Notes: generated by a model not told the origin, from the sequence alone. Counted from the first letter of the stretch, positions 35,519 to 48,665 are shown. The stretch: 64,000 bases of DNA from an uncultured Flavobacteriales bacterium (GCA_943788755.1 CALSRM010000003.1:1860001-1924000), one strand, 5' to 3'. Translations and numbers: made by a program.

Positions 35519-37579
35519 ATGATGTTCAGGGTAATTGTACTATTTGTTTTTTCTATAAACCTTGCTTATTCTCAGGTTGAACCACTAAATATTGATATTG
35601 TTAGAGGTCCATATGGAACTCCTCATATATTTGCTAAAACAGATAAGGAAACTGCTTACGGTTTGGCTTGGGCGCATGCTGAGGATGATTTCAAAACGAT
35701 ACAACAAACATTTTTGCCGGTTAAAAATTCTCTCGGTAAACATTTAGGTAAAGATGGAGCAATGCTCGATTATGTTATTCAACTTTTGCGTTGTGAGGAA
35801 ACAGTTGATGCTCATTACAATGATTTATCTCCTGAAGTAATAAATGTGATTGAAGGTTATGTAGATGGTATAAACGCCTATGCTTTATGTCATCTAGAAG
35901 AAATTTTAGTGAAAAATACTTTTCCAATTTCGGTAAAAGAATACTTGGTTGGATTTCATTTGGTAATACATTTTTTTTCTGATGCAGGAAATGTAATTAG
36001 AGATCTTTTTGGAAATAGGATTTCTTCAATGACTGATTCTACTTTAACGAGTATTGGTTCGAATGGTTTTGCTTTTAGAAGAGCAAAAACGAAAGATGGA
36101 AATACATATTTAAATGTGAATACACATCAACCACTAGAAGGTCCATTCGCCTGGTATGAAGCTCATTTGGTTTCAGATGAAGGATGGAACATGCTTGGGG
36201 GTTTATTTCCAGGATCTCCCATGCCTTTTATTGGAACCAATGAGAATTTAGGTTGGACCCATACCTACAATTATCCAGACTTGATAGATATTTATCAGTT
36301 ACAAATGAATCCGAAAAATAAGAATCAATATCTTTTTGATGATAAATGGGTGGATTTGGAGATCTCAAAAGCAAAGCTCAAGGTTAAGTTGAAATTTGGG
36401 TTAACTATTCCAGTTCGTAAAGAGTTATTGTGGAGTAAATACGGACCAGTAGTTAGAAATGATAGTGGGGTGTTCTCTTTTCACCTGAATGCATTAGAAA
36501 ATATTTCCGCTATTGATCAGTGGTATCATATGAATAAGTCTTCTAATTATGAGGAGTTTACGCAAGCATTAAATATTATGGGTATACCCAGATTTAATAT
36601 CATGTATGCGGATAGAGAGGATAATATTTTTTATGTAAGCAATGCTCAACTTCCGGTGCGAGATACTTCTTTTGATTGGAATGCAGTTTTACCGGGGAAC
36701 ACCTCAAAAACTATGATTAGAGAATACCACAAGCTAAAAGAGTTGCCGCAATTATTCAATCCCTCTCAGGGATATTTATTCAACACGAACAATAGCCCTT
36801 TTAATTGTGCTCATCGAGATGATAATCCAGATGAGGAAGATTATCCGACTACTTTTTCATTTCAGGAGAAAATTAATAATCGGAGTTTAAGATTTGAAGA
36901 GCTGATTAAACAATATGATAAAATTTCCTATGAAGATTTTATTGACATAAAATATGATCAGCAATACCCAACCCCTATATTTTGTCCCTTCGAGATAAAT
37001 GATGTTTTTGAATATAATTCTGCTGATTATCCAGGAATTAAAAGTTTAATTGATATTATCCAGTCCTGGGATAGAAAAGCAGACACAAATAGCATTGGAG
37101 CCGCACAATGGTACATTTACTACGAATTCCTGAATAAACGTATTGCCGAAGTTAAGCATAATCTAGATGCTCCAGTTCCTAGTGATTTGGTTATTGCCTC
37201 TTTAAAAAATACTAGAGACTATTTCTTGGATAAATTTGGAAGAATTGATATTGTGTTTAAAGCTTTTCAAAAGCATGTGCGCGGTAATGTTGAGTTGCCT
37301 GTTTCTGGTTTAGTTGATATGATCGCTGCAACATCAACAGCAAGTTATAAGGATGGTATGGTGAAAGCTGTTTCTGGCGATTCCTATATTATGTTAATCA
37401 GGTATGGAGATAATCAAGTGGAAATTGAAACAGTTTTACCCTATGGATCTAGTGCTCATGCAAACTCTCCTCATTATGCGGATCAGATGCATATGTATGT
37501 TAACCACCAAAGAAAAAAAATGTCGTTGGATAAAGATGTTATTATGAAGAATGCAATTGAAATTTATCATCCAAAGTAA
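35519..37579 (+). CDS. Penicillin acylase family protein (Ntn hydrolase)
   Basis: This 686-residue exported protein has the signal sequence MMFRVIVLFVFSINLAYS. It is an N-terminal-nucleophile hydrolase precursor: the alpha chain (IVRGPYGTPHIFAKT, YGLAWAHAEDDF) is followed by the autocleavage site and nucleophile Ser 181 in SIGSNGFAF. The beta chain has NTHQPL, WYEAHLVSDEG, FPGSPMPFIGTNENLGWTHT and the later oxyanion-related Asn. It is shorter than the 750-800 residues of typical members. Likely substrates are N-acyl compounds such as acyl-homoserine lactones or beta-lactams; none can be singled out. prmC starts 64 bases downstream. Confidence 0.9.
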   Translation: MMFRVIVLFVFSINLAYSQVEPLNIDIVRGPYGTPHIFAKTDKETAYGLAWAHAEDDFKTIQQTFLPVKNSLGKHLGKDGAMLDYVIQLLRCEETVDAHYNDLSPEVINVIEGYVDGINAYALCHLEEILVKNTFPISVKEYLVGFHLVIHFFSDAGNVIRDLFGNRISSMTDSTLTSIGSNGFAFRRAKTKDGNTYLNVNTHQPLEGPFAWYEAHLVSDEGWNMLGGLFPGSPMPFIGTNENLGWTHTYNYPDLIDIYQLQMNPKNKNQYLFDDKWVDLEISKAKLKVKLKFGLTIPVRKELLWSKYGPVVRNDSGVFSFHLNALENISAIDQWYHMNKSSNYEEFTQALNIMGIPRFNIMYADREDNIFYVSNAQLPVRDTSFDWNAVLPGNTSKTMIREYHKLKELPQLFNPSQGYLFNTNNSPFNCAHRDDNPDEEDYPTTFSFQEKINNRSLRFEELIKQYDKISYEDFIDIKYDQQYPTPIFCPFEINDVFEYNSADYPGIKSLIDIIQSWDRKADTNSIGAAQWYIYYEFLNKRIAEVKHNLDAPVPSDLVIASLKNTRDYFLDKFGRIDIVFKAFQKHVRGNVELPVSGLVDMIAATSTASYKDGMVKAVSGDSYIMLIRYGDNQVEIETVLPYGSSAHANSPHYADQMHMYVNHQRKKMSLDKDVIMKNAIEIYHPK

Positions 37580-37643
37580 ATCAATTATATTTTTTGTTTG
37601 GAGATTAAAAGTTGAGATAATAACTTTAAATATATTTACAACC

Positions 37644-38510
37644 ATGTTTGTCAATTCCAATATTGTAGATCAAATAGTAGCTTACTACCACGAGAAATTG
37701 AGTTCGCTATATCCTAGTAATGAAGTGAAAAACATTACAGAAATAATGTTTGAACATTTTATGGGTTGGGATAAAATGACACTCAGATCAAATAATAAAT
37801 CTTCGCTATCCGAATCGGAATTACTCTTGTTTCATAAAGCATTAAAAAGACTGTTGAAAAATGAGCCTGTGCAACATATAACGGGAGAAATGGAATTTTA
37901 TTCATTGCCTTTTAAAGTAAATAAAAATGTTTTAATACCCCGTCCGGAAACAGAAGAGCTGGTGGATTTGGTTATTAAGGAATGTAAGGGTTCTGAAACA
38001 ATTTTAGATATTGGAACGGGATCCGGTTGTATTCCAATATCTCTTAAAAAACAGTTAAAAAATACGCTTGTTTATGGCGTAGATGTTTCTGAAGAAGCTT
38101 TGGCGATTGCAAGAGATAATGCCGCATTAAATGCAACGGAAGTAACATTTGTTAAAGAGGATGTTCTTCAAATGTCATCTATAGAAAATTCTTTGAAAAA
38201 AGAATTTGATGTTATTATAAGTAATCCGCCTTATATTACAAACTCTGAAAAGGCATTAATGAGTGAAAATGTTCTTACCTTTGAACCACATGTAGCTCTT
38301 TTTATTGAAGATGATGAGCCCTTGTTGTTTTATGATAAAATTGGCCATTTAGCATATGATAACTTATCTTCTGGCGGCAAATTGTATTTTGAAATAAATG
38401 AGCAATATGGTGATCAGACAATGGCGCTTTTAAAATTCATTGGTTTTTCGGATATTCGAATGATAAAAGATTTACAAAATAAAGATAGAATTGTTTTAGC
38501 AATTCGTTAA
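37644..38510 (+). CDS. prmC: Release factor glutamine methyltransferase
   Basis: The ATG at 37644 is chosen because MFVNSNIVDQIVAYYHEKL matches the family start; an in-frame ATG 93 bases upstream overlaps the acylase gene. The 288-residue enzyme methylates the GGQ Gln of RF1/RF2. It has VLIPRPETEELVDL, TILDIGTGSGCIPISL (SAM motif I) and the hallmark IISNPPYI (NPPY). A near match to the Bacteroidota -7 element (TATATTTA) ends 5 bases before the ATG. Confidence 0.94.
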   Translation: MFVNSNIVDQIVAYYHEKLSSLYPSNEVKNITEIMFEHFMGWDKMTLRSNNKSSLSESELLLFHKALKRLLKNEPVQHITGEMEFYSLPFKVNKNVLIPRPETEELVDLVIKECKGSETILDIGTGSGCIPISLKKQLKNTLVYGVDVSEEALAIARDNAALNATEVTFVKEDVLQMSSIENSLKKEFDVIISNPPYITNSEKALMSENVLTFEPHVALFIEDDEPLLFYDKIGHLAYDNLSSGGKLYFEINEQYGDQTMALLKFIGFSDIRMIKDLQNKDRIVLAIR

Positions 38511-38515
38511 AATAA

Positions 38516-40600
<2,085 letters not shown>

Positions 40601-40662
40601 ATTTGGCATTCGATTGTGCGTAAGTATTAGAATATCATTTTTATTGAATGCCTACAATCACT

Positions 40663-40670
40663 TATTTTTG
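40663..40670 (+). promoter_or_regulatory. -7 element immediately before the DUF6913 gene
   Basis: TATTTTTG matches TAnnTTTG and is 6 bases before the ATG at 40677. A TTG lies about 16 bases further upstream. Initiation at the usual distance would give a leaderless or near-leaderless mRNA. Confidence 0.5.
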
Positions 40671-40676
40671 TAATAG

Positions 40677-41234
40677 ATGCAAGTTATAGATAATATAAAA
40701 ATTAAAGCTGGAAGACTTGTTCTTAATAGGGAAGTTAAAAAAAATGCAAATAGAAAACCTGTTGTTTGTAATTTAAATAACGCATCTAGTGTTGCACTTT
40801 TAATGAACATATCGGATGAATCTGATCTACAAAAAATAACAAAGTTTGAGAAGTTTTTAAAAGCAGAATTTGGAATTAAGAAGGTTTTCATTCTTGGCTA
40901 TTCTGACAATAAAAAAGAAGATCCGGAATTTTTACGATCAAGTATAAGTTTTGACTATTTGCAGCGAAAAGATTTATCCTGGAATGGAGTGCCTTCTGGA
41001 AATGTTTATGAAAACTTTGTTGCTGAGCAATTTGATATTCTAATAGATATGACGAATTATTTTAATGTTCCATTGAGGTTTGTTTTGTTGCGGTCGAAAG
41101 CCAAGTTTAAAACCGGAATTTTCTCAGAAGAATCCAAGCCATATTTCGATATGATGATTGCTTTTGATAAAGATGATTTCGAAGAATATGCAAATCAACT
41201 CGTCCATTATTTGACCATAATAAATGCCAAATAA
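40677..41234 (+). CDS. DUF6913 family protein
   Basis: This 185-residue soluble protein has a basic N-terminal region (IKIKAGRLVLNREVKKNANRK cut short here), a central SVALLMNISDESDLQKI, FILGYSDNKKEDPEF and a C-terminal YFDMMIAFDKDDFEEYANQ. The pattern and its place after ligA match DUF6913 of Flavobacteriia. Function is unknown. The stop overlaps the aroK start by 11 bases, so the two genes are coupled. Confidence 0.75.
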   Translation: MQVIDNIKIKAGRLVLNREVKKNANRKPVVCNLNNASSVALLMNISDESDLQKITKFEKFLKAEFGIKKVFILGYSDNKKEDPEFLRSSISFDYLQRKDLSWNGVPSGNVYENFVAEQFDILIDMTNYFNVPLRFVLLRSKAKFKTGIFSEESKPYFDMMIAFDKDDFEEYANQLVHYLTIINAK

Positions 41235-41748
41235 TTCAGAACAAAATAACATTGTATTGGTTGGTTTTATGGGGGCAGGGAAAACCACCATTGGAAAACT
41301 TTTGGCAAAATCTATGGGCTTTAGTTTTATTGATACGGATGAAGAAATTGAAAAAGAAGCAGGAATGTCTATTGCTCAGATATTTAAAAATAAAGGAGAG
41401 GAATATTTTAGAGAATTGGAAAGTGATTTCATTACCAATTTACGTCTAAGCAATTGCATTATTGCAACCGGAGGAGGTATGCCGTGTCATAATGATAACA
41501 TGACAAAATTGAAGGTGTTGGGAACTGTACTATTTATAAACACACCCTATGACTCAATAATTGAAAGATTAAAACTAAATCAGGATTCACGACCTCTTTT
41601 AAAATCGAGTTTGAGTAATGAAAAAGATGAATTGCTAAGTTTGTTTTCAAAAAGGCAACAAATATATAAGTCTTCGGATAAAGAGGTTTTAGGTGACAGC
41701 AATCCCTGTTTTATTGTAGAAGAAATACTGAAAATAGTAAACAGTTGA
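41224..41748 (+). CDS. aroK: Shikimate kinase
   Basis: This 174-residue P-loop kinase phosphorylates shikimate in aromatic amino acid synthesis. It has the Walker A GFMGAGKTT at 14-22, DTDEEIEKEAG with the shikimate-binding Asp, FRELESDFI and ATGGGMPC (the GGG shikimate-binding motif). The lid region DSRPLL follows. It overlaps the DUF6913 gene by 11 bases and precedes the 735-bp orphan gap. Confidence 0.94.
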   Translation: MPNNSEQNNIVLVGFMGAGKTTIGKLLAKSMGFSFIDTDEEIEKEAGMSIAQIFKNKGEEYFRELESDFITNLRLSNCIIATGGGMPCHNDNMTKLKVLGTVLFINTPYDSIIERLKLNQDSRPLLKSSLSNEKDELLSLFSKRQQIYKSSDKEVLGDSNPCFIVEEILKIVNS

Positions 41749-42483
41749 ACGGTGGCAGTATGTGAGTTTTTCCAAAGTTGGTATATTTAGAAGTTGCGAC
41801 TTCAAAAAATAGACTTTATAGTAAAAAGATTAACGGATTTCCCTTTTGTTTACCAGTTACAAGCTACTCTAAATAAATTGAATAGGAACCATTGGTCGAT
41901 CTTCTTCGAAGCTTTACTCCTTTTGGTTGTGAGATCACAAAACTAAGTTCCAATCTCTCTGAACATTGAGTTCGATTTTGCGGTAAAAGAGGCAACAAAG
42001 ATGGTCTATATTAAAGACTTTACGTGATGTTAATCGTGACTTCAAGTAGTCGTCCCACTTACTTTTCAGATAGAGATACATTTACGCAAGTCCTCAGTTC
42101 TATAAGCTTTCAGATAAAAATGTATTTTCTCGGAAGACCTTTTGAAAGCACTAGACTTTTGCTTCTTTTCGGCAATGGAAAAGAAGAGCCTAGCGGCTTG
42201 AGCGAAAACGTCAATATTCCATAAACGTTGAATATTAAATTGGAGTTACTCCCCTTAAGCTATCGGGACGGCGTTGAGCGACGAAAGCTTAACAGAAACG
42301 AACATATTGACTGATTTAAACTATTTGTTGCAAATTAGCAGAGCATCATTCAAATTAATTAGGGGGAAACTCCAAGGAAAACAGAAAAAGATTATTCTAA
42401 AAGAGTCTCTCGAAAAATAATTGAATCACTACGTTTTCTCATTTACTGTCTTATTAATCTTTATAACTTTTTACCTTTAACAG
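41749..42483. other. Orphan intergenic region with many hairpins, no gene recognised
   Basis: No convincing coding frame covers these 735 bases; the longest, at 42024-42224 on the plus strand, has no recognisable domain. The region holds several short perfect palindromes: GAAGT-TGCG-ACTTC near 41793, TTGTGA-GA-TCACAA at 41927-41940, CTTCTTTTC against GAAAAGAAG at 42162-42186, and AATATTC against GAATATT near 42213-42237. A larger inverted-repeat element at 42242-42373 is listed separately. This could be a structured RNA, a degraded insertion or a long regulatory region upstream of pbpC. Confidence 0.45.
42242..42373. repeat. Palindromic 132-bp element with inverted ends
   Basis: The ends are GGAGTTACTCCCC (42242-42254) and GGGGGAAACTCC (42362-42373), which pair over most of their length. 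Just inside the left end, TTAAGCTATCG (42255-42265) pairs with CGAAAGCTTAA (42282-42292) as an 11-bp stem with one mismatch and a 16-base GC-rich loop. The layout resembles a small non-autonomous element or a structured RNA. No target-site duplication is obvious. Confidence 0.45.
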
Positions 42484-44862
42484 GTGAAATTAGTGAATCT
42501 CATAACAAAATATTTTCGAGGCCTTTATAATTGGAGTAAGAGAAGGAAGTATTATCTTCTAGGGTTTTTTAGCGTCCTATTTCTTATTTGGCTTTTCTGC
42601 CTACCAACGCAATTGTTTAGCACTCCTACAAGTACTGTTCTTTTAGATAAAGATGGGAATATGTTAGGTGCTCGTATTGCTAATGATGGGCAGTGGCGTT
42701 TTCCTCCTAGAGACGCTGTCCCCTATAAATATGAAAAAGCAATATTACAGTTTGAGGATAGAGATTTCTATTCCCATATGGGATTTAGTTTGAAGGCTTT
42801 TTCTAGGGCGATGAAACAAAACATCTCAGAAGGTAGAGTTGTTAGTGGAGGAAGTACGATACCAATGCAAACAATTCGCTTGTCTAGACAAGGTAAATCA
42901 CGTTCTGTTTGGGAAAAAGTCATTGAGGTCTTTCAGGCTACTAGAATGGAATGGAGGTATTCAAAAGGAGAAATACTTGCAATGTATTCTTCTTATGCCC
43001 CAATGGGAGGTAATGTAGTTGGTTTGGATGCTGCATCTTGGAGGTATTTTGGACGTAGCCCTGAAAATTTAAGTTGGGCAGAAGCCAGTACTTTAGCTGT
43101 GTTGCCAAATGCGCCTAGTTTAATGCATCCTGGGAAAAACAGAGAAAAGCTGATTGCTAAAAGAAACCGTTTGTTGGATCGATTGCATTTGGTTGGAGAG
43201 ATTGATAAAACCGAATTACAACTTGCCAAAAGTGAGCCATTGCCAACCGCACCGCCAAGTTTGCCAAATGTATCTCCACACGTGATAGATCGAGTCATGT
43301 CCTCAAAATACAAAGGCAAGATCGTCAATTCAACGTTAAAGTCTTCCTTGCAAAATGAAGTTAATAATATCGTTTACAGGCATCATAAACATCTAAAAAA
43401 GAATGAAATATATAACTTATCTGTTCTTATTGTAGAGGTAGAGACCGGGAATATAATAGCATATGTTGGCAATGCCAAAGGAGAAGAACCAGAACACGGA
43501 TATCAGGTTGATATTATTAAAGCGAGAAGAAGTACAGGGAGTATTCTTAAACCTTTTTTGTATGCAGGAGCATTGGATGATGGAGTGATTACGCCCAATC
43601 AATTAATTCAAGATGTTCCAACTATTATATCTGGATACGCACCAAAAAATTATAATGAGAAATACGATGGTGCAGTTCCTGCAAGTAGAGCATTGTCAAG
43701 ATCTTTAAATGTGCCAATAGTAAAATTATTGCAGGAATTTGGTGTTCAGAAATTTCATAATCAATTAAACAGATTGGGTATGACAACCATTGATCGCCCT
43801 TCTACGGATTATGGTTTATCTCTTGTTCTGGGGGGAGCAGAAGCTAGTTTAATCGACCTTACTTCAATTTACGCAAATATGGCAAAGACGCTTAATGATT
43901 TTTCGATTGGAAGAAAATCTAGATTTATTAAGCCTACTTTCGTAAAGTCATTTATTAACGATAGAGTGAATGATAATTTGCTTTTATCTCCGGGAGCTAC
44001 ATGGATGACATTTGAAGCTATGCTAGCTGTTTCAAGGCCAGATGCCGAAGCTAACTGGCAACAATTTTCTTCTTCCCAAAAAATTGCTTGGAAAACAGGA
44101 ACTAGTTTTGGTTTTAGAGATGCTTGGGCAATTGGTGTTACTCCCAAATATGCAGTGGGTGTATGGGTAGGAAACGCGGATGGAGAGGGGAGGCCTGGCA
44201 TAGTTGGAGTGAAAGCTGCAGCGCCAATATTATTTGATGTATTTAAAATATTACCAAAATCGGATTGGTTCAATCAACCGTTTGATGAGATGAAAAAGGT
44301 TCCTATTTGCAAGCAGAGTGGATTTAGAGCATCCGATATTTGCGAAGTTACTGATTCAGTATGGATACCGCTGTCATGCTTAAATACGGTAGCTTGTCCC
44401 TATCATAAAATTGTTCACCTAGATAATTCAGGAAAACGTGTTAACAGTTATTGCGAAGAAGTAAGTAATATGATTGCTACCTCTTGGTTTGTGCTTCCTT
44501 CTATTATAGAGAAGTTTTACAGGAACAATAACCCTAATTACAAACCCTTACCAGCTTTTAGAGAAGGATGCGCTACTACAGAAGAAGTCTTACCAATTGG
44601 AATAATATATCCTAAATCAAAAAGTAAAATTTATGTCCCTGTTAAATTAGACGGTACTTTAAGTAAAACGGTTTTTGAAGCTTCACATCGCGATAACACT
44701 ATAAAAATATATTGGCACTTGGACGATCAATATTTAGGGGAGACGACTCGAATTCATCAAATGGAGCTTGTTCCTGAAGAAGGAAAGCATGTTTTAACCT
44801 TAATGGATGAGCTAGGGAACGAGAAGTCACGAACCTTTGAAGTTATCGTTAAAAGTGAGTAA
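42484..44862 (+). CDS. pbpC: Penicillin-binding protein 1C
   Basis: This 792-residue bifunctional peptidoglycan synthase starts at GTG; no ATG is close. One membrane anchor lies at about 22-40. The transglycosylase domain has QFEDRDFYSHMG (Glu 91), SGGSTIPMQTIRL and a typical GT51 pattern. The transpeptidase domain carries Ser-x-x-Lys in STGSILKPF near residue 350 and KTGTSFGFRDAW as the KTG motif. The C-terminal domain (about 700-792) fits BiPBP_C. The alpha-2-macroglobulin gene that often precedes pbpC is absent; instead there is the 735-bp orphan region. TACCTTTA, one base off the -7 consensus, ends 4 bases before the GTG. Confidence 0.94.
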   Translation: MKLVNLITKYFRGLYNWSKRRKYYLLGFFSVLFLIWLFCLPTQLFSTPTSTVLLDKDGNMLGARIANDGQWRFPPRDAVPYKYEKAILQFEDRDFYSHMGFSLKAFSRAMKQNISEGRVVSGGSTIPMQTIRLSRQGKSRSVWEKVIEVFQATRMEWRYSKGEILAMYSSYAPMGGNVVGLDAASWRYFGRSPENLSWAEASTLAVLPNAPSLMHPGKNREKLIAKRNRLLDRLHLVGEIDKTELQLAKSEPLPTAPPSLPNVSPHVIDRVMSSKYKGKIVNSTLKSSLQNEVNNIVYRHHKHLKKNEIYNLSVLIVEVETGNIIAYVGNAKGEEPEHGYQVDIIKARRSTGSILKPFLYAGALDDGVITPNQLIQDVPTIISGYAPKNYNEKYDGAVPASRALSRSLNVPIVKLLQEFGVQKFHNQLNRLGMTTIDRPSTDYGLSLVLGGAEASLIDLTSIYANMAKTLNDFSIGRKSRFIKPTFVKSFINDRVNDNLLLSPGATWMTFEAMLAVSRPDAEANWQQFSSSQKIAWKTGTSFGFRDAWAIGVTPKYAVGVWVGNADGEGRPGIVGVKAAAPILFDVFKILPKSDWFNQPFDEMKKVPICKQSGFRASDICEVTDSVWIPLSCLNTVACPYHKIVHLDNSGKRVNSYCEEVSNMIATSWFVLPSIIEKFYRNNNPNYKPLPAFREGCATTEEVLPIGIIYPKSKSKIYVPVKLDGTLSKTVFEASHRDNTIKIYWHLDDQYLGETTRIHQMELVPEEGKHVLTLMDELGNEKSRTFEVIVKSE

Positions 44863-44942
44863 ATCCGACACAATGTCAGAAATACTGTCATGTTTTATAG
44901 CGAATTGTGACAATATTGAGGCTGTTTTCTTTCCAAATTCTA

Positions 44943-44959
44943 TTGGCATAAGAATTGAC
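44943..44959 (+). promoter_or_regulatory. Sigma-54-like -24/-12 promoter of dnaK
   Basis: TTGGCATAAGAATTGAC has the GG-N10-G spacing of a sigma-54 promoter (consensus TGGCAC-N5-TTGC), with GA instead of GC at -12. The predicted start is near 44969, about 34 bases before the ATG. The 17-base core is shared with lon (48501-48517). Upstream lie TGTCA repeats and inverted TGACA at 44908-44912, possible activator sites. Confidence 0.55.
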
Positions 44960-44990
44960 TAAGCGAAACCAGAAAATCAAGAATTAATAA

Positions 44991-46916
<1,926 letters not shown>

Positions 46917-46936
46917 TTGTCTCTTAATATAGTTTT

Positions 46937-46968
46937 AAAAGGCCTATTCTTAGAATAGGCCTTTTTTT
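46937..46968 (+). terminator. Intrinsic terminator of dnaK
   Basis: A perfect 13-bp stem, AAAAGGCCTATTC against GAATAGGCCTTTT, with a 3-base loop and a run of seven T residues. It lies 20 bases after the dnaK stop. Confidence 0.93.
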
Positions 46969-47066
46969 GTGCGTTAAATTGTTAGGATACATAGTGTTTA
47001 GCTAAATGCATTTGCTAAGTCTACTAAAAATACTTACATTTATGACACATAAAAAATTCATAATAT

Positions 47067-47714
47067 ATGCCATTAGAAGAAGACGTATTGGATAACAATA
47101 CAAAAGAAACAGAAGCAATAAAAGATTATGCATACCCATTAAACTTTCAATTTAAAGTTACCAGTTTAGCTAATGATTTTAATGTAAAAGATGCTAATGG
47201 AAATAGTTTAGCATATGTTCGTCAAAAGATGTTTAAGTTGAAAGAAGCTATTTCTGTCTTTTCAAATGAAAACAGGTCAGAATTACTTTACAAAATAAAT
47301 GCAGACAGGATAATTGATTTTAATGCAAGCTATTCGTTTACCAATGCAGACGAAGAAGTAATTGGCCGTATTGGAAGAAAAGGAGCTAAATCGATATTAA
47401 AAGCACATTACGAAATATTCAACAAGGACAATAAGCAAGAATTTGTTATTAATGAGGAAAACCCTTGGGCGAAAGTTGGAGATGCTGTTTTAGGTGAGAT
47501 TCCTGTTGTGGGTATGTTTACAGGGTATTTCTGTAATCCACGATACGCGATTAAGCGTGTTGATGGCACTATTATAGCTCGCTTATCAAAAGAAGCCTCT
47601 TTTATGGGAAGAAAGTTTAAGTTAGAGAAGTTGTCTGAATTAAACGAAGGAGAAGGAGAAAGAATGGTGCTGGCGATAATGATGATGTCATTGCTGGAAA
47701 GAAGAAGAGGTTAA
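47067..47714 (+). CDS. LURP-one-related (Tubby-like) family protein
   Basis: This 215-residue protein has YPLNFQFKVTSLANDFNVKD, LAYVRQKMFKLKEAISVF and a repeated beta-strand pattern ending in YAIKRVDGTIIARLSKE. These are features of the LURP-one/phospholipid-scramblase-like beta-barrel with a central helix. A hydrophobic stretch GEIPVVGMFTGYF lies before the last third. It may bind membrane or phospholipid, but function in bacteria is unknown. A strong two-way terminator follows. Confidence 0.78.
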   Translation: MPLEEDVLDNNTKETEAIKDYAYPLNFQFKVTSLANDFNVKDANGNSLAYVRQKMFKLKEAISVFSNENRSELLYKINADRIIDFNASYSFTNADEEVIGRIGRKGAKSILKAHYEIFNKDNKQEFVINEENPWAKVGDAVLGEIPVVGMFTGYFCNPRYAIKRVDGTIIARLSKEASFMGRKFKLEKLSELNEGEGERMVLAIMMMSLLERRRG

Positions 47715-47733
47715 AAAAGAATGTCAATATTAT

Positions 47734-47768
47734 AAAAAAAATCCATTCAATGTAGAATGGATTTTTTT
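47734..47768. terminator. Two-way terminator after the LURP-one-like gene
   Basis: AAAAAAAATCCATTC (47734-47747) pairs with GAATGGATTTTTTT (47754-47768) around a 6-base loop. Poly-A on one side and poly-T on the other make it usable on both strands. Confidence 0.87.
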
Positions 47769-47826
47769 GTTATTGCCTAGTCTTCAAAAATTATTATCTT
47801 CTAGAGATTATATAGTAAATCACAAA

Positions 47827-47862
47827 CTAAAAAATCCCTATAAATATAATTTACAGGGATTT
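47827..47862 (-). terminator. Intrinsic terminator of ndk
   Basis: On the minus strand AAATCCCT and AGGGATTT form an 8-bp stem (47832-47839 and 47855-47862), extended by pairs near the loop, followed by six T residues. It lies 24 bases past the ndk stop. Confidence 0.82.
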
Positions 47863-47885
47863 AATAAGTAAGCAGTAGAGTGCGG

Positions 47886-48308
47886 TTAAGCTACAACTTC
47901 AGCTACTGGAAAATGAAAATTACCCTCTATCTCAGCATTTTCATCGCTATCTGATCCATGTACAGCATTTCGACCAATAGATTCAGCATATTTAGCTCTA
48001 ATCGTGCCTTCAGCTGCCTCAGCTGGATTTGTTGCTCCAATTAGTGTTCTGAAGTCTTCAACTGCATTGTCTTTCTCCAAAATTGCAGCGATTATTGGTC
48101 CAGAAGTCATGTATTCGACTAATTCACCATAAAATGGTCTTTCAGCATGAATAGCATAAAATTCTTGAGCCTGCTCAGTTGATAATCTTGTTAATTTCAT
48201 TGCTTTGATAGTAAACCCTGCATCTGTAATCATTTGTAGGATGTTGCCAATGTTGTTGTCTTCAACTCCATCAGGCTTAATCATTGTAAAAGTTCTTGTA
48301 CCAGCCAT
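47886..48308 (-). CDS. ndk: Nucleoside-diphosphate kinase
   Basis: This 140-residue enzyme transfers the gamma phosphate of ATP to nucleoside diphosphates through a phosphohistidine. It begins with [20 protein letters not shown] and has the active site [17 protein letters not shown], with the catalytic His just before GSDS. Length and motifs are standard. A -7 element (TATTTTTG) lies about 39 bases upstream, and a strong terminator follows. Confidence 0.97.
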   Translation of the reverse strand: MAGTRTFTMIKPDGVEDNNIGNILQMITDAGFTIKAMKLTRLSTEQAQEFYAIHAERPFYGELVEYMTSGPIIAAILEKDNAVEDFRTLIGATNPAEAAEGTIRAKYAESIGRNAVHGSDSDENAEIEGNFHFPVAEVVA

Positions 48309-48346
48309 ATCTATATTATTAGTAAGTTTTGATTTAAATTCGGCAG

Positions 48347-48381
48347 CAAAAATAAGGAGTTTATTTCATTTGAAGTAACAA
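48347..48381 (-). promoter_or_regulatory. Promoter of ndk
   Basis: The minus strand reads TTG, 24 bases, TATTTTTG (48347-48354). The -7 element is a full match and the spacing is one base over the usual range. The predicted start is about 32 bases before the ATG. Confidence 0.5.
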
Positions 48382-48500
48382 ACCTTTGTGTTTTATTAAA
48401 GGTTCTGGTGATCATTACTTTTATTTTTCTAATGACTCTACCTGAAAAGGGGTGGTAAACGATAGCAAACTAATAATGACAATTTTTCAGTGTTTGTTGA

Positions 48501-48517
48501 TTGGCATGTAGCTTGAC
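48501..48517 (+). promoter_or_regulatory. Sigma-54-like -24/-12 promoter of lon
   Basis: TTGGCATGTAGCTTGAC shares TTGGCAT-N5-TTGAC with the dnaK element, with the GG-N10-G spacing of sigma-54 promoters. TGACAAT lies 24 bases upstream (48477). The predicted start gives a leader of about 140 bases before the lon ATG. The rest of the gap from 48309 holds the ndk promoter only. Confidence 0.55.
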
Positions 48518-48665
48518 ATGTAAAAGTTGAAAGCAGCTGTAAAAAAGTATAAAATGTTCTAGGAGCATTGTAAATAGGGTTGTTTTTGTTTTAATAAAAA
48601 TAAACGTCTAAATGGTTAGTGTTATTAATCTGCCAATATGACGTTACGAAAAATATATTATTGAG

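Noticed and set aside
40605-40620. TTTGGCATTCGATTGTG upstream of the DUF6913 gene as another sigma-54-like site
   Set aside because: The spacing between GG and the second G is one base short, and a good TAnnTTTG element lies closer to the gene.
42024-42224. A 66-codon plus-strand frame in the orphan region
   Set aside because: No known motif, and it runs through a perfect hairpin; not supported as a gene.
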